This document shows, piece after piece, positions 1-8,759 of a DNA stretch of 64,000 nucleotides. The first letter of the stretch is position 1, and each line of letters starts with the position of its first letter. The notes beneath the pieces are model-generated. The model worked only from the letters and a program-made list of their open reading frames with translations, searched no databases and was not told where the DNA came from. The translations under genes were made by a program, and so were the position numbers. Source of the DNA: Paragorgia papillata (Eukaryota; Cnidaria; Anthozoa; Scleralcyonacea; Coralliidae); NCBI GenBank assembly GCA_035771165.1, contig JAWNZC010000229.1:2181501-2245500 (forward strand). The letters run 5' to 3'.

Positions 1-175
1 TAACACCCCATGTTTGCAATTAGCCTCGCAACAAAAAATTGTGTTGCGTGTTGCAGAAAAAGTAGAATGCAGTACTACACAACAAGTTGCAGCGTGTACC
101 ACCCCCACTGCAACTTCCAATATTTGTTTCAGCAAAAATTGCGTTGTAATATTTTGCCTCATGTAACATGACCTT
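1..175. repeat. TTGCAAC-rich repeat fragment (MITE-like)
   Basis: The first 175 bases are dense in both orientations of GTTGCA/TGCAAC words. The same style of word-repeat occurs at 10828-11045 and 17930-18235, so this is probably the truncated end of a dispersed foldback family. No coding potential is seen. The stretch from 176 to about 700 is AT-rich and shows no gene or repeat I can name. Confidence 0.4.
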
Positions 176-699
176 TAGTCACTTGTGGTGGAATCTCCGC
201 ATTACTTCAGCGCTACCTATTCCAGGCGATTTACAGGCAAATACAACTGATCAATCTCAGCGTATAAAAAATAGGTACGCAATGCATACATGTGACTAGC
301 TTGTGAGTATAAATTTGGTTATGAAACACAGAAAAAGATATAGAGGAAAAGAAGAAGCAAAAAAATTGATAAATATATTTAATTGACCTCATATTGCTAA
401 TTATTTCAACATGTGTAGTACATACTACCCATACAATAATATATCTTTACTGGCTGACAATGACATGTTCTGTTTACAAAATACAGTGAATAAAGAAACT
501 ACAAATTTAAGGCCATTTCCCTGAGTAAAAACATTGCTAATTTGGATGTAAAAAATATAAATAATGTGTTCACAGGTTTCCCGGCCCAGACTCCCTGTTA
601 TAATTTCTGCCATTTACCAACGGTCTACCCAACCTCGATCCCATGCAGGGTCTTTTTTAAATTGGGAGGGCTGGTTGCGTCTGGGAATGGCCCCGTTCT

Positions 700-859
700 C
701 CTGTTCTCCGTTCTCCCCGTTCTCCGTTCTCCTGTGCTTCGAGGATTTTTCGCCGGGTTCTCCAGTTTTCCTCCCTCCGTAAAATCAACATCTATAGGTC
801 TTAGCTGTAAATGGAGGACCCCACCAGCTCTGCTGAAAAACTTATCCTCCTTAAATAAA

Positions 860-860
<1 letters not shown>
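700..860 (+). repeat. Dispersed repeat copy, 3' end
   Basis: The segment around 757-800 (CTCC-GTTTTCCTCCCTCC then TAAAATCAACA) recurs at 7452-7497 with few changes, so it is a dispersed repeat. It runs into AATAAAG and then the (AAT)n tract at 861, the layout of a retroelement 3' end on the plus strand. The family is not identified. Confidence 0.45.

Positions 861-908
<48 letters not shown>
861..908. repeat. (AAT)16 microsatellite, left flank of LINE
   Basis: Sixteen perfect AAT units on the plus strand. It lies directly against the 3' end of the minus-strand LINE fragment; a matching tract lies at its other end (1909-1941). Confidence 0.95.
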
Positions 909-909
<1 letters not shown>

Positions 910-1907
910 GAAACTTTATTAAATGTTTTTTCTTTTCTACATATACAATTATAAATCTCGCTTATTAAGGTAATTTACAATTGGCTACTTGAATCACAAC
1001 TAATAATATATAATAACAACTAATGACTATATAATAAAACATGCAAATTTATATACAAATATTTCAAAAAGCTAATAATTCGGGATTTCCCCATTCCTTA
1101 TTTCGGCAGCAGAAAATGTAATACGTAGTTCTGATAGCAATAGTCATCATTTTCCTTACGCAGTACATTTGGTGCTTGTTATCAAGACCAACCTTATCTA
1201 GCATATCTAAAAAAGTAGAACACTCATTCGCAAAAACACCTAGGCAGCTCATGGAGAGATTTATAAATTTCACATCATTAAAATGTTCACTTTGCTGTTT
1301 TACTAGTTCACTATATTTATCTTCTTTCCGTTTGACGTTGTTTTGGAGGTTTGATTCAAAACCAACAGTAAGTTCGAGAACATAAAGACGGCCGTTTGAA
1401 CAATGCAATAGCAAATCTGGACGATACGTGTCACCAGTTAGGATAGATGGGCTTTTGAATCCAGGCAGATCGACAAAGAGGTTTGAACCGTTAACAGTTT
1501 GTAAGGTATTTGCAAGAAAGTTAAGAATTGAATTGTGCCTCCATGTAAAGCGTTCAAGATACGATTGACAACCAGCAACAACGTGTAGTAGTGTTTCTGG
1601 GCTCAGACAAAAGGAGCATTCTGGACTTGAAGATATTCCCCATCTGTGAAGGTTTTTGCGTGTCGGAGTAGAATTGTTCACATAACGTATAGTAAAGTTA
1701 TAAATGTTTTTTGGCAGTTTTGATTGAGCAGTTGACCACACCTTGTTAAGCTTTGATAAGGAGAACTTTGTAACGTTAGAGAAAAAGGATCCCTGACAAG
1801 TCAAGTGGTTTTGAAGTCTATCTTCATGCCCAGAACGGAAATCTTTCAGAACTTCTTTAGTAGAGTTATAGACGTCGTATTGAATATTAGTATGATTATT
1901 AGTGGAT

Positions 1908-1908
<1 letters not shown>
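909..1908 (-). mobile_element. 5'-truncated R2-superfamily (Dong/R4-like) LINE
   Basis: A minus-strand non-LTR retrotransposon end. It holds the C-terminal part of the ORF (1064-1908) and about 155 bp of 3' UTR (909-1063). It is bounded on both sides by TAA repeats of the same orientation, as expected if it inserted into one (TAA)n tract. The Dong element of Bombyx mori (R4 clade) is known for insertion in TAA repeats, and the protein motifs belong to the same superfamily. Most of the RT domain is missing, the usual result of incomplete target-primed reverse transcription. Confidence 0.7.
1064..1908 (-). pseudogene. LINE ORF C-terminus: CCHC plus restriction-like endonuclease
   Basis: An open frame of about 280 codons without the N-terminal RT. 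It carries a C-x2-C-x7-H-x4-C knuckle (CSFC...H...C) and then RPD followed 13 residues later by LE, the PD-(D/E)xK-type endonuclease arrangement of R2-like LINEs. A basic K-E-D-K-Y segment follows at the place where R2-type enzymes keep a conserved lysine/tyrosine. In a full element this domain nicks the target for reverse transcription. The frame reads upstream into the microsatellite as poly-isoleucine, so the apparent start has no meaning. The copy cannot move by itself. Confidence 0.8.

Positions 1909-1941
<33 letters not shown>
1909..1941. repeat. (TAA)n microsatellite, right flank of LINE
   Basis: Eleven TAA/AAT units in the same strand orientation as 861-908. It probably formed one tract with it before the LINE inserted. 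From 1942 to 2301 I see no gene. Confidence 0.9.
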
Positions 1942-1944
<3 letters not shown>

Positions 1945-2301
1945 GCATTTTCGTCTTCAAACTCGAAGAACACACTTTCAATTTTCATACAGTCAGCCAA
2001 ATATTGAAAGCGACTTTCCAAGCGAACAGCCAAAAACGAGCAAGCGACGAAGAAGAACGACGAAGAATCTTTTTAGAATCTTTAAAAACACTGACTGCAT
2101 TTTGACTTCCCTTCGTAACTAGATCTTCAAGTTTTGAATGTTTTTTTTTATCACAAAAAAAGGTTCCAAGCTTCCTTGTCAGACTGCATGTCGGCAGTTG
2201 TTTTGGACTGTCGAACGATAAACTTTGGACTTTTGAGTATCACGTGAATGTCATCTCGATTACGCAACAAATTCTCGATTATTTAACAGAAATATAAATA
2301 C

Positions 2302-2441
2302 GTTATTTACCGTTTTGGTCGGTCCGTATAGAAAAATATTTGCCCTCGGTCTCAAAAATGCCCCTCGGCCTGCGGCCTCTGGCCTTTTTTAAGACCTCGG
2401 TCAAATATTTTTCTATACGGACCTCCCAGCCGGTAAATAAC
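2302..2441. repeat. Foldback palindrome with GC-rich core
   Basis: A 140-bp imperfect palindrome. The outer arms CGTTATTTACCG / CGGTAAATAACA and inner arms around GGTCCGTATAGAAAAATATT pair with each other. The centre holds CTCGGCCTGCGGCCTCTGG. It is followed by AT microsatellite (2442-2498). A related core (GAGGGGCCGCAGGCCCCGAG) lies at about 38463-38482. Confidence 0.75.
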
Positions 2442-2498
2442 ATATATATATATATAGAAAATATATATATATGTATAGAAAAAAAAATATATATATTT

Positions 2499-3478
2499 AA
2501 TATTCAATAGATGTTTTGACTAATCGGATGACCTTCTTTGGACACGTGAGTAGGCTTCTATACTCAATAAAACACTCGACATTTCTAAAGCCCGGGGAGG
2601 GATTTGAAATCGGCCCCAGGGAAATAGTGGGTTACAATAGAAGAACAATGGAATGCAAATCAACATGAAGCATTATATAATCGCACATGTGCCATTATAT
2701 AATAATGCTTCATGTTCATTTACATTTCATATGAAATCAAACGAAAACACACCAATATTTTATTTTAACTCAGGACACAACAATAGTATTTACAAAGCCA
2801 ACCGTCCATTCGAATCACTCCAGATCACAGTCATAAATCCTATTAAGCCACAAAATGCAAGTCATTTTAAAATAGTCGCTTTTAACTAACCTTGCATCGC
2901 CTTGATTTAGCAGTCGAATAGCGTTTCCACTTTCGCCTAAATGCCGTTGAAGACCCGCAGCAATCATGTACAAACTTCTCCCCGGATACCTCTCTCCGTT
3001 AACCTTGACCATTTCCTGAACAAATTTTGTCAGCCAAAAGTTTAACGTCTCGGCACTCATATTGGCGATATTCGTATCCAATGTCTGCACTAGCTTTGTC
3101 GATGTCAATTTTAAACGAACGCTGCTGTATACAGGGATCTTTGTTGACTCGTTCAATTTGCCATTCGGAAAAGAGTTTGAAAGCCCACTTTGTAGAGCAT
3201 CGTGTCGACTTAGGGATACACTCTTCCAATATCGGTTTTTCTTCCTGTTCAGACTTGAAGACTCGGTGGCATGAACCGCCGCTTTGGAGGCATGTTAAAT
3301 CGTTATTCACTTTGGAGCACTTGAACGACTAAACTGATTTCACGTCAACAAAAATTCTTGATGTTACGCATTGTAATTACTTACCCATTGTAATTCACTA
3401 TTATTCTCTCCACCCCCAGATGAACTAAACTTTCATGTTTTTTCCATCTCGATTGGTCAAAACGTCTATTGAATATTA
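2499..3478. mobile_element. Putative TIR-bounded element holding a DUF3504 exon
   Basis: A sequence starting TATTCAATAGATGTTTTGAC at 2501 is repeated in inverted form at 3449-3478 (few mismatches over about 28 bp). The 980 bp between hold a minus-strand coding fragment of the DUF3504 type. No clear target duplication is visible beyond the terminal TTAATATT, so the boundaries are provisional. Confidence 0.45.
2891..3310 (-). pseudogene. DUF3504 / Crypton-related (ZMYM/QRICH1-like) exon, frameshifted
   Basis: Two overlapping minus-strand frames carry consecutive parts of one domain. The first (to about 3150) reads PKSTRCSTKWAFKLFSEWQ; the second has LNFWLTKFVQEMVKVNG and a YPGRSLYMIAAGLQRHL segment. 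This order is that of the DUF3504 domain of ZMYM2/3/4, QRICH1 and KIAA1958-like proteins, which derive from Crypton tyrosine recombinases. A frameshift near 3110-3160 separates the parts, so the copy looks dead. It ends at a good donor (CAAG|GTTAGT, exon end 2891) and a second donor-like site (TGG|GTAAGTA) lies near 3385, so the source was an intron-bearing gene. Confidence 0.6.
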
Positions 3479-3489
3479 ATGAGTATTTT

Positions 3490-3565
3490 AAGCTATTCAA
3501 AACACTCGTAGCACGTGTTTTATCAGGTATAAAATCCCGAGGCGCACTGCTACTCGTGTTTTAAA
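3490..3565 (+). repeat. Dispersed repeat, copy 1
   Basis: The segment with AAAACACTCG, ACGTGTTTTATCAGG and ACTGCTACTCGTGTTTTA reappears in reverse complement at 29617-29697. The two copies share word order and spacing. From 3566 to 4790 the sequence is AT-rich and holds no gene I can support. Confidence 0.6.
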
Positions 3566-4790
3566 TAGTACACATATATATATAATTTGAATCGTTTTTA
3601 CCTCTACTATTCAAATTTTACGTTGTCGAGTCTTGTCGGATAGCTATTTGTCGGACAACCCATTTTGCAAATTATGCTAATTTATGCTAATTGTTATAAA
3701 AAGGTAACTATTTAGACAATAAATTATTTTACCAGCATTTCATAAATTCAAATTGAAAAAATCAAGGCAATAAAATAAAACACAAATATTATATTGCATG
3801 TTATTTGAAGACCACCCACTGTGATGACCCCCCATGGTGCACCACAGCGCATGCGCGCGTGGTTTTCACTTATTTTGGAAATTTACAAATTAAAACAGAA
3901 TTATACCACAACATAAGAGCATAATACATCATTAAGATCCGTTTTAAGTCAGCTATTCAGATTTCAGGTTATTTTACATGACACTTACTCCTGTTTGCCA
4001 ATTACAACAATGCCACTGATTTAGGCAAAATTTTGTAATTTTTGTTCCGATATTAAAATGGCAGATTGAGCGAGATGGTTTTCGTCAAATTTTACCAAAT
4101 TATTGCTAATCTACGAAATATAATTACAACAGACAAATGCTTATACTTACTTTAGGAGAGTCTAAAATTTTCATTGGTTTGGCTTATATTTCGGTAGACA
4201 AATCACAAATCCATGTTCTTCTCCCTTGACCGTGCGAAAGATCGCCGAAAATTGGAAAATTTGAGTTTCGGCAGATTCAGCCAAATACTTCATGGCATAT
4301 CGTTATTAAGGTTTCATTGTAAAAAGGGAATAAACTCGTTCTCAGGAGTCAGGACCTTTACGCGGCGTCCGAAAAGCCATAACAAATTTCAGTTTTAAAT
4401 GTTAATAAACGTTTTTTATAAATATCATATTTTATGCCTTAAATCTCAGTAAAACCAACGAAACTTACGTGGTGTATTTCTGTAACCTGTGGCTATCTAT
4501 TGACCAAGTTTGAGAATTTCAGCCGGCGGCAAACACTATCGCTCTCTCACCTGTAAGATGGAAAGAAAGGTAAGCAGAGCCGCGAGGTCGCCTAAATACT
4601 TCCAGTCACGCTCTTCTTTCGCAGGAGTTTGAAGCGTTAAATATACCATGTCCTTATGCCAATCAAATAAAACCAACTGCTTTTTTTGGAGACACCAGCC
4701 TCCTTGGAGTTTCACTGAACTGCATGAATAAACCTCGTACCCAGGTTCTTTTCTCCGCTGCTCCGCCCACCGCTAACCCACGGCTGCGGT

Positions 4791-4851
4791 CAATCTCGTT
4801 CCCAGAGCCTTGTCACGCGGGCCGCGTGGGAAGGCTCTGGGAACGAGATTG
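4791..4851. repeat. Perfect 21-bp-arm hairpin
   Basis: The arm CAATCTCGTTCCCAGAGCCT(T) at 4791-4811 is matched perfectly by its complement at 4831-4851, and the loop itself is a palindrome (CACGCGG-G-CCGCGTG). It is likely a MITE end pair or a very short foldback element. Confidence 0.85.
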
Positions 4852-4909
4852 CGGCTACAGTATGAAAATTATCCGGTGCATGATCCTTGTATGAGTGCAA
4901 GGTTTCGCC

Positions 4910-5480
4910 TGAGGTTGCCGATATCATTATGCTCTCCTGGCGAGATACCACACACAAGCAGTACAAAGTGTACATCAAGCAATGGATATAGATTTGTAGC
5001 CAAGCGTCATTTGATACATTGCATCCTTCTGTGAATGCTGTCGGTTAGACATTTTACATAGCCTCTACAAGAAAGGTTTACGCTATTCTGCTCAGCCATC
5101 TCTAATATTGATATGGTTATAATACAGCTGTGCGTGTTCATGTATGTGCCTGTGGGCAAACATCCTTTAGTGTGCAGATACCTTAAGGGCATCTATAGGC
5201 TCAAGCCTGTTCCGAATTACAATAACATTTGGTCTGTTGACACGATTGCCAAAGTCCTTTTCTGGCCTCTACTTCAGATTACGCCTAAAGCACTTACCTT
5301 AAAATTGGTTATGTTGATCGCATTAGCAACGGGTCAACGCTGTCAGACGCTAACCTATACCTGGACATTTCTGACAACTACATGGGGAAGACTGAACAGT
5401 ACTTCAATTTTGGCTTAACACAACACGTTAAACAGGGCAGGCCTGGAAACGTTTTGGCAATCTTAACTAGTTGTTTTGTC
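4910..5480 (+). pseudogene. Tyrosine recombinase pseudogene (DIRS/Ngaro-like)
   Basis: A degraded plus-strand phage-integrase-like recombinase. The N-terminal SAM-like part is recognisable as SWRDTTHKQYKVYIKQW near 4930-4985, then a stop. HPLVCRYLKGIYRLKP follows at 5161, and the catalytic region TLKLVMLIALATGQRCQTLT near 5300. A frameshift near 5355 moves the downstream part (LDISDNYMGK, then RPGNVL) to another frame. The TGQR-C-QTL block with the invariant arginine is typical of DIRS/Ngaro-type retrotransposon recombinases. At least one stop and two frame changes make it inactive. Confidence 0.7.
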
Positions 5481-5535
5481 CAACCAGATGCGTCTTGCAG
5501 GCGCCTGGAACATTTTTATTATGTAGTATTGGGGA

Positions 5536-5874
5536 CTACAAGTGCCAAGGTTGGAATCTTCTTAATATACCAGCTTCATTTTCAGGAAATGAAATGTCGA
5601 CTGAGACATATCCTATGAAAGGGACAGTTCGTCCACCAGCTCCAATCACATGTAACATTTCAACTGGCCCTATTTTACGATCCGACAAGTTTTGATCATA
5701 GAAAGACTTTGAAATTGTAGTGACTTGGCTACCTGTATCTATTAGTGCTCTAGTCACTTGGCCATTAATAATGACTGTTCCTTCATTAGTATTTCCCACA
5801 AGCTGGTCATCAAGACTATTGCTAACTTGTTCTTTAATCTGGGACTGGAATCCTAGGACCTCTGATTGCCCCAC
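5536..5874 (-). pseudogene. Gypsy-like retropepsin (aspartic protease)
   Basis: A 112-codon minus-strand frame with ALIDTGSQVTTIS, the retroviral-type aspartic protease active site, then an ILHVIGAGG-like flap region. It lies directly after a gag frame with a zinc knuckle and overlaps its stop, so it is the protease start of a pol frame. Pol is cut off near 5536, where the oppositely oriented recombinase pseudogene begins. No RT is present. Confidence 0.75.
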
Positions 5875-5875
5875 A

Positions 5876-6959
5876 TTAGAGATCGCTTGTAGTTTCCCGA
5901 ATCTTCTTTCCTGTTGTAAGCACCTGGGGGTTTGTATTCTTTGGTGTGTTATGACAGCCTATCTGTATGTGACCCACTTGGCCACAACGAAAACAAGATG
6001 GTGGGTCTCCTATATCACCCCGTCTCTGATCTAATCGATTCCTTGATCTCCCTGTCGATGCTGCTTGTCTATCTGCATTCTCTTCTGAGGATGACACCAC
6101 TGCTCTGACTTCCTGAAGCATACTACCATACATTTGGGTGAACCACTTGGGCGGGCTATCTGGTATTCCTCCAACACTTTCACTAGCATCATCAACCACA
6201 GTCTGGTGTGCTCTCCCCACATATTTGGCTTCATGGTTATCCCCCGCTTCTTTTTCACCATACCGGGCAGCACTGATTAATTCTGCAAAGGATTTGCACT
6301 TATCCTTTCTATGACGTGCTTTATCTTTAACTGGCACCTTTAGTCCTTCCCAGAAAAGTACCCTTAACTGTTTGTCTACTGCCCTTTCGTCAGGTAAAAG
6401 ATCATTACTTCATTATCTAGCCTCGAAGCAAAAGCTGCTACTTCTTCATGGGCTGCCTGTTTCCACTTGTTAAGCTTCAGCTAACATTTCATCACTGGTC
6501 GTTCCACCATCTTCTTTATATAACTGGTCTAACTGAGCCAACATGTCCAACAGAGAAGTCTCTGGCCCAAACCCAACGACTTTACTTTTGGCCTCACCTT
6601 GCAACGATCGACGAATCTGTTCGGTGATTATTTCACTTGAGTGCAACCCTTCCTTCATGGTGCTCTCTACTTCAAATCTCCAAACTCAATATGGAACACC
6701 TTTACCACGATCCCTTTCAGAAAACCCGAAGAACTGGGAAAATGTGGTTTGGCTATATACTGGAATTGAGAAGCTGCTACTTTACAAACGAATCAAACTG
6801 AACAAACGCACCTTTCCAGTGTTCTAAATCCGCTTTGTGCTTCTCTTTGTATCTTTTGGCCAAATCTTCCACTGGAATCTTTCCTTCATTTTCTTCAAGA
6901 AGTTTAACCATGCGGCCACATTCAATATGGCAGCGTTCGTCTATAGACAATTCTTCCAT
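5876..6959 (-). pseudogene. Gypsy-like gag, broken
   Basis: Gag of the same minus-strand element. It starts MEELSIDERCHIECGRM at 6959, just inside the primer-binding site. Three frame segments (6959-6777, 6658-6470, 6337-5876) are separated by frameshifts or stops. The last carries one CCHC knuckle, CFRCGQVGHIQIGCH, for RNA binding. The reading order and the LTR/PBS upstream make the identification firm although the gene is dead. Confidence 0.7.
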
Positions 6960-6977
6960 GTTAAGACGGTGGACGGT

Positions 6978-7120
6978 CCCCTATCGGGCTCCAATGTAAC
7001 GTTTGCCTTTATTGAGAACTTTATTGCTTTACTTGGGTAAAATACCCAAATAACTTTAATGAGTACAAACTAGAGACTATTCCCCCAAAACACTCTTTTA
7101 ACAACCTGAGACGAGCTCAA
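6978..7120 (-). mobile_element. Gypsy-3 PBS and 3' part of its 5' LTR
   Basis: On the minus strand an LTR end (GTTACA at 6995) is followed by TGGAGCCCGATAGGGG (6993-6978), a primer-binding site starting with TGG to pair with a tRNA 3' CCA. Two AATAAA signals stand within the last 35 bases of the LTR. The outer limit of the LTR is not clear; about 7120 is a guess. Confidence 0.55.
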
Positions 7121-7134
7121 TGTCAATACCGCCT

Positions 7135-7152
7135 GGGGGGGGGGGGGGGGGG
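7135..7152. repeat. Poly-G(18) tract
   Basis: Eighteen uninterrupted G on the plus strand. The flanks (7153-7440) hold TTAGGGTTAG-like words but no gene. Confidence 0.95.
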
Positions 7153-7440
7153 TCAATATTATAAAGCCCCTCTCAATAGTACCAGGCCCCCTACGCGAAA
7201 CTGTTTACATATGCATAAATAATAAGTCGGTATGACGTAGTGAATACCGGGGGGTTAAATAAAATTTAGGGTTAGGTTGGATATTAGTTAGAGTTAGCCA
7301 TTAATGACGTAACGCGCCGCTATAAAATGAATAACTAATGAGATTAGGGTTAGACGGTCACAAAGGAGCCTGAGAATGAATAAATAATAAGTTTAATATT
7401 TAATGAGGCGGCATCCCTTTGGTCGCTGGATGGGGGGTAT

Positions 7441-7497
7441 TACTACTGCCCTCTCCGGTTTTCCTCCCTCCATAAAATCAACACCTACATCTTAGTT
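7441..7497 (+). repeat. Dispersed repeat, second copy
   Basis: It matches 757-800 (CTCCGGTTTTCCTCCCTCC then ATAAAATCAACA). Downstream, 7498-8245 is AT-rich. It includes CGTCGAAACGTCG near 7815, a phrase often seen at the 3' end of retroelements, but there is no gene I can support. Confidence 0.5.
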
Positions 7498-8245
7498 GTG
7501 ATCAGAAATGTGTCGTATATGGTGGCTGCCTGGAGCGCCTTTGATATGCCTCGACACAGCCACGTTGATCTGCACCCTTCGCAATTTAGCCGTTGGCTGC
7601 AAGTAAGGATGATTAGGCCCCCAGTCCTTTATCCTTTATTCAGTAGAGACAATAATTTAAATACGCAAAGTGACTCCATACGCGCAAAACGTTTTACTTG
7701 GCTTTTATTTATTGTTGCCATTCGTAGTTTTTATCCCTATGGACTGTAATTTTATATAAAATATGTTATCCCTATAGTGTTATCTTATTTTAACTTGATA
7801 ATGATGCGAGTTTAACGTCGAAACGTCGTCGATCATATCTCAAGTTTGTTTAATAATCTCATGGATTTTAAGATTTTTAACCTCTTAGCGTTTAATTTCA
7901 CTATTAAAGTTTTTCCGAAGTCATTACTAATACATAGATTAATTATTTTGTAAATTACATATTTCCTCGTGATTTATGCACGGACCGAAATGCCTTTCGA
8001 TTTATACAATCTATTTTTGGCTTTTTCGTCTACGTGGTAGCCGTCAATGCAACTGACTTTGATGTTTTCTGTCAAGTTGATATCACGTAATCATCGGTTG
8101 TGCTTTGGGTCAACATCGTATCCGTTATTTAGTTTACGTAAGTGCTCGAAGATCTTACGAAGATTTTACGAAGCTTAAGATTTTACCGAGTCAAATTTTC
8201 TTTTGAATTTAATCATTTTTACTAGCCATTCGCCAAGTCAGTTTG

Positions 8246-8251
8246 TTTATT
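8246..8251 (-). terminator. Candidate polyadenylation signal AATAAA
   Basis: TTTATT on the plus strand gives AATAAA about 250 bp after the stop codon of the receptor gene. It is the nearest canonical signal I see. Transcript data would be needed to confirm its use. Confidence 0.35.
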
Positions 8252-8499
8252 TCAATGACACTGAGTTAACAGGTTGAAAACGCAGTAATAAATAATAAAT
8301 GTGAAATTATTACGACAAATTCTTTCATACTATTATGCACTTTGTCCACCATGCGAACGTTTAATTTTAATTAACAATGACCAACCAGAAATTGTTTTGA
8401 TGACGTCAGTTATCCAGTCTTTTTAATATGCATGCATGATTCTACCAAATAATTTTAACACACAGTTGTCTCATTACATGAAATCGGATTGTCTTTGGT

Positions 8500-8759
8500 T
8501 TAACTAGAATCTGTTTGTTCTACACTTGCCATGTTGATGACAGATGTGAGTTGTGGAATATTTTCTTCATCGTTGTCAAAATTCAATTCTGGTCTAAATG
8601 CCTTATTTTGAAACTCGTGGGTAACTTGTGTAAGGTTGCTAGAAAACTTTCTTTGTCGAATTATGATTATTACTATTACCAAAAACACTGACAAAATTAC
8701 AACTGCACCAATGACAAAATAAACATTTGAAGCAGAATTTATCCAGGATTCATCTGAAT
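8500..8759 (-). CDS. Receptor exon 23: TM helix, tail and stop
   Basis: Acceptor TTTTTAG|ATTCAG at 8760-8761, phase 1 entry, stop TAA at 8502-8500. It encodes [11 protein letters not shown], a hydrophobic helix ([18 protein letters not shown] then IIII), the stop-transfer RQRK, and an acidic tail ending EQTDSS. An NKAF segment lies in the tail, but I see no clear NPxY or ITAM signal. Upstream (8760-10294) is intron with MITEs. Confidence 0.88.

Noticed and set aside
542..865. 107-codon plus-strand frame
   Set aside because: It lies over a pyrimidine-rich dispersed repeat; the composition explains the open frame.
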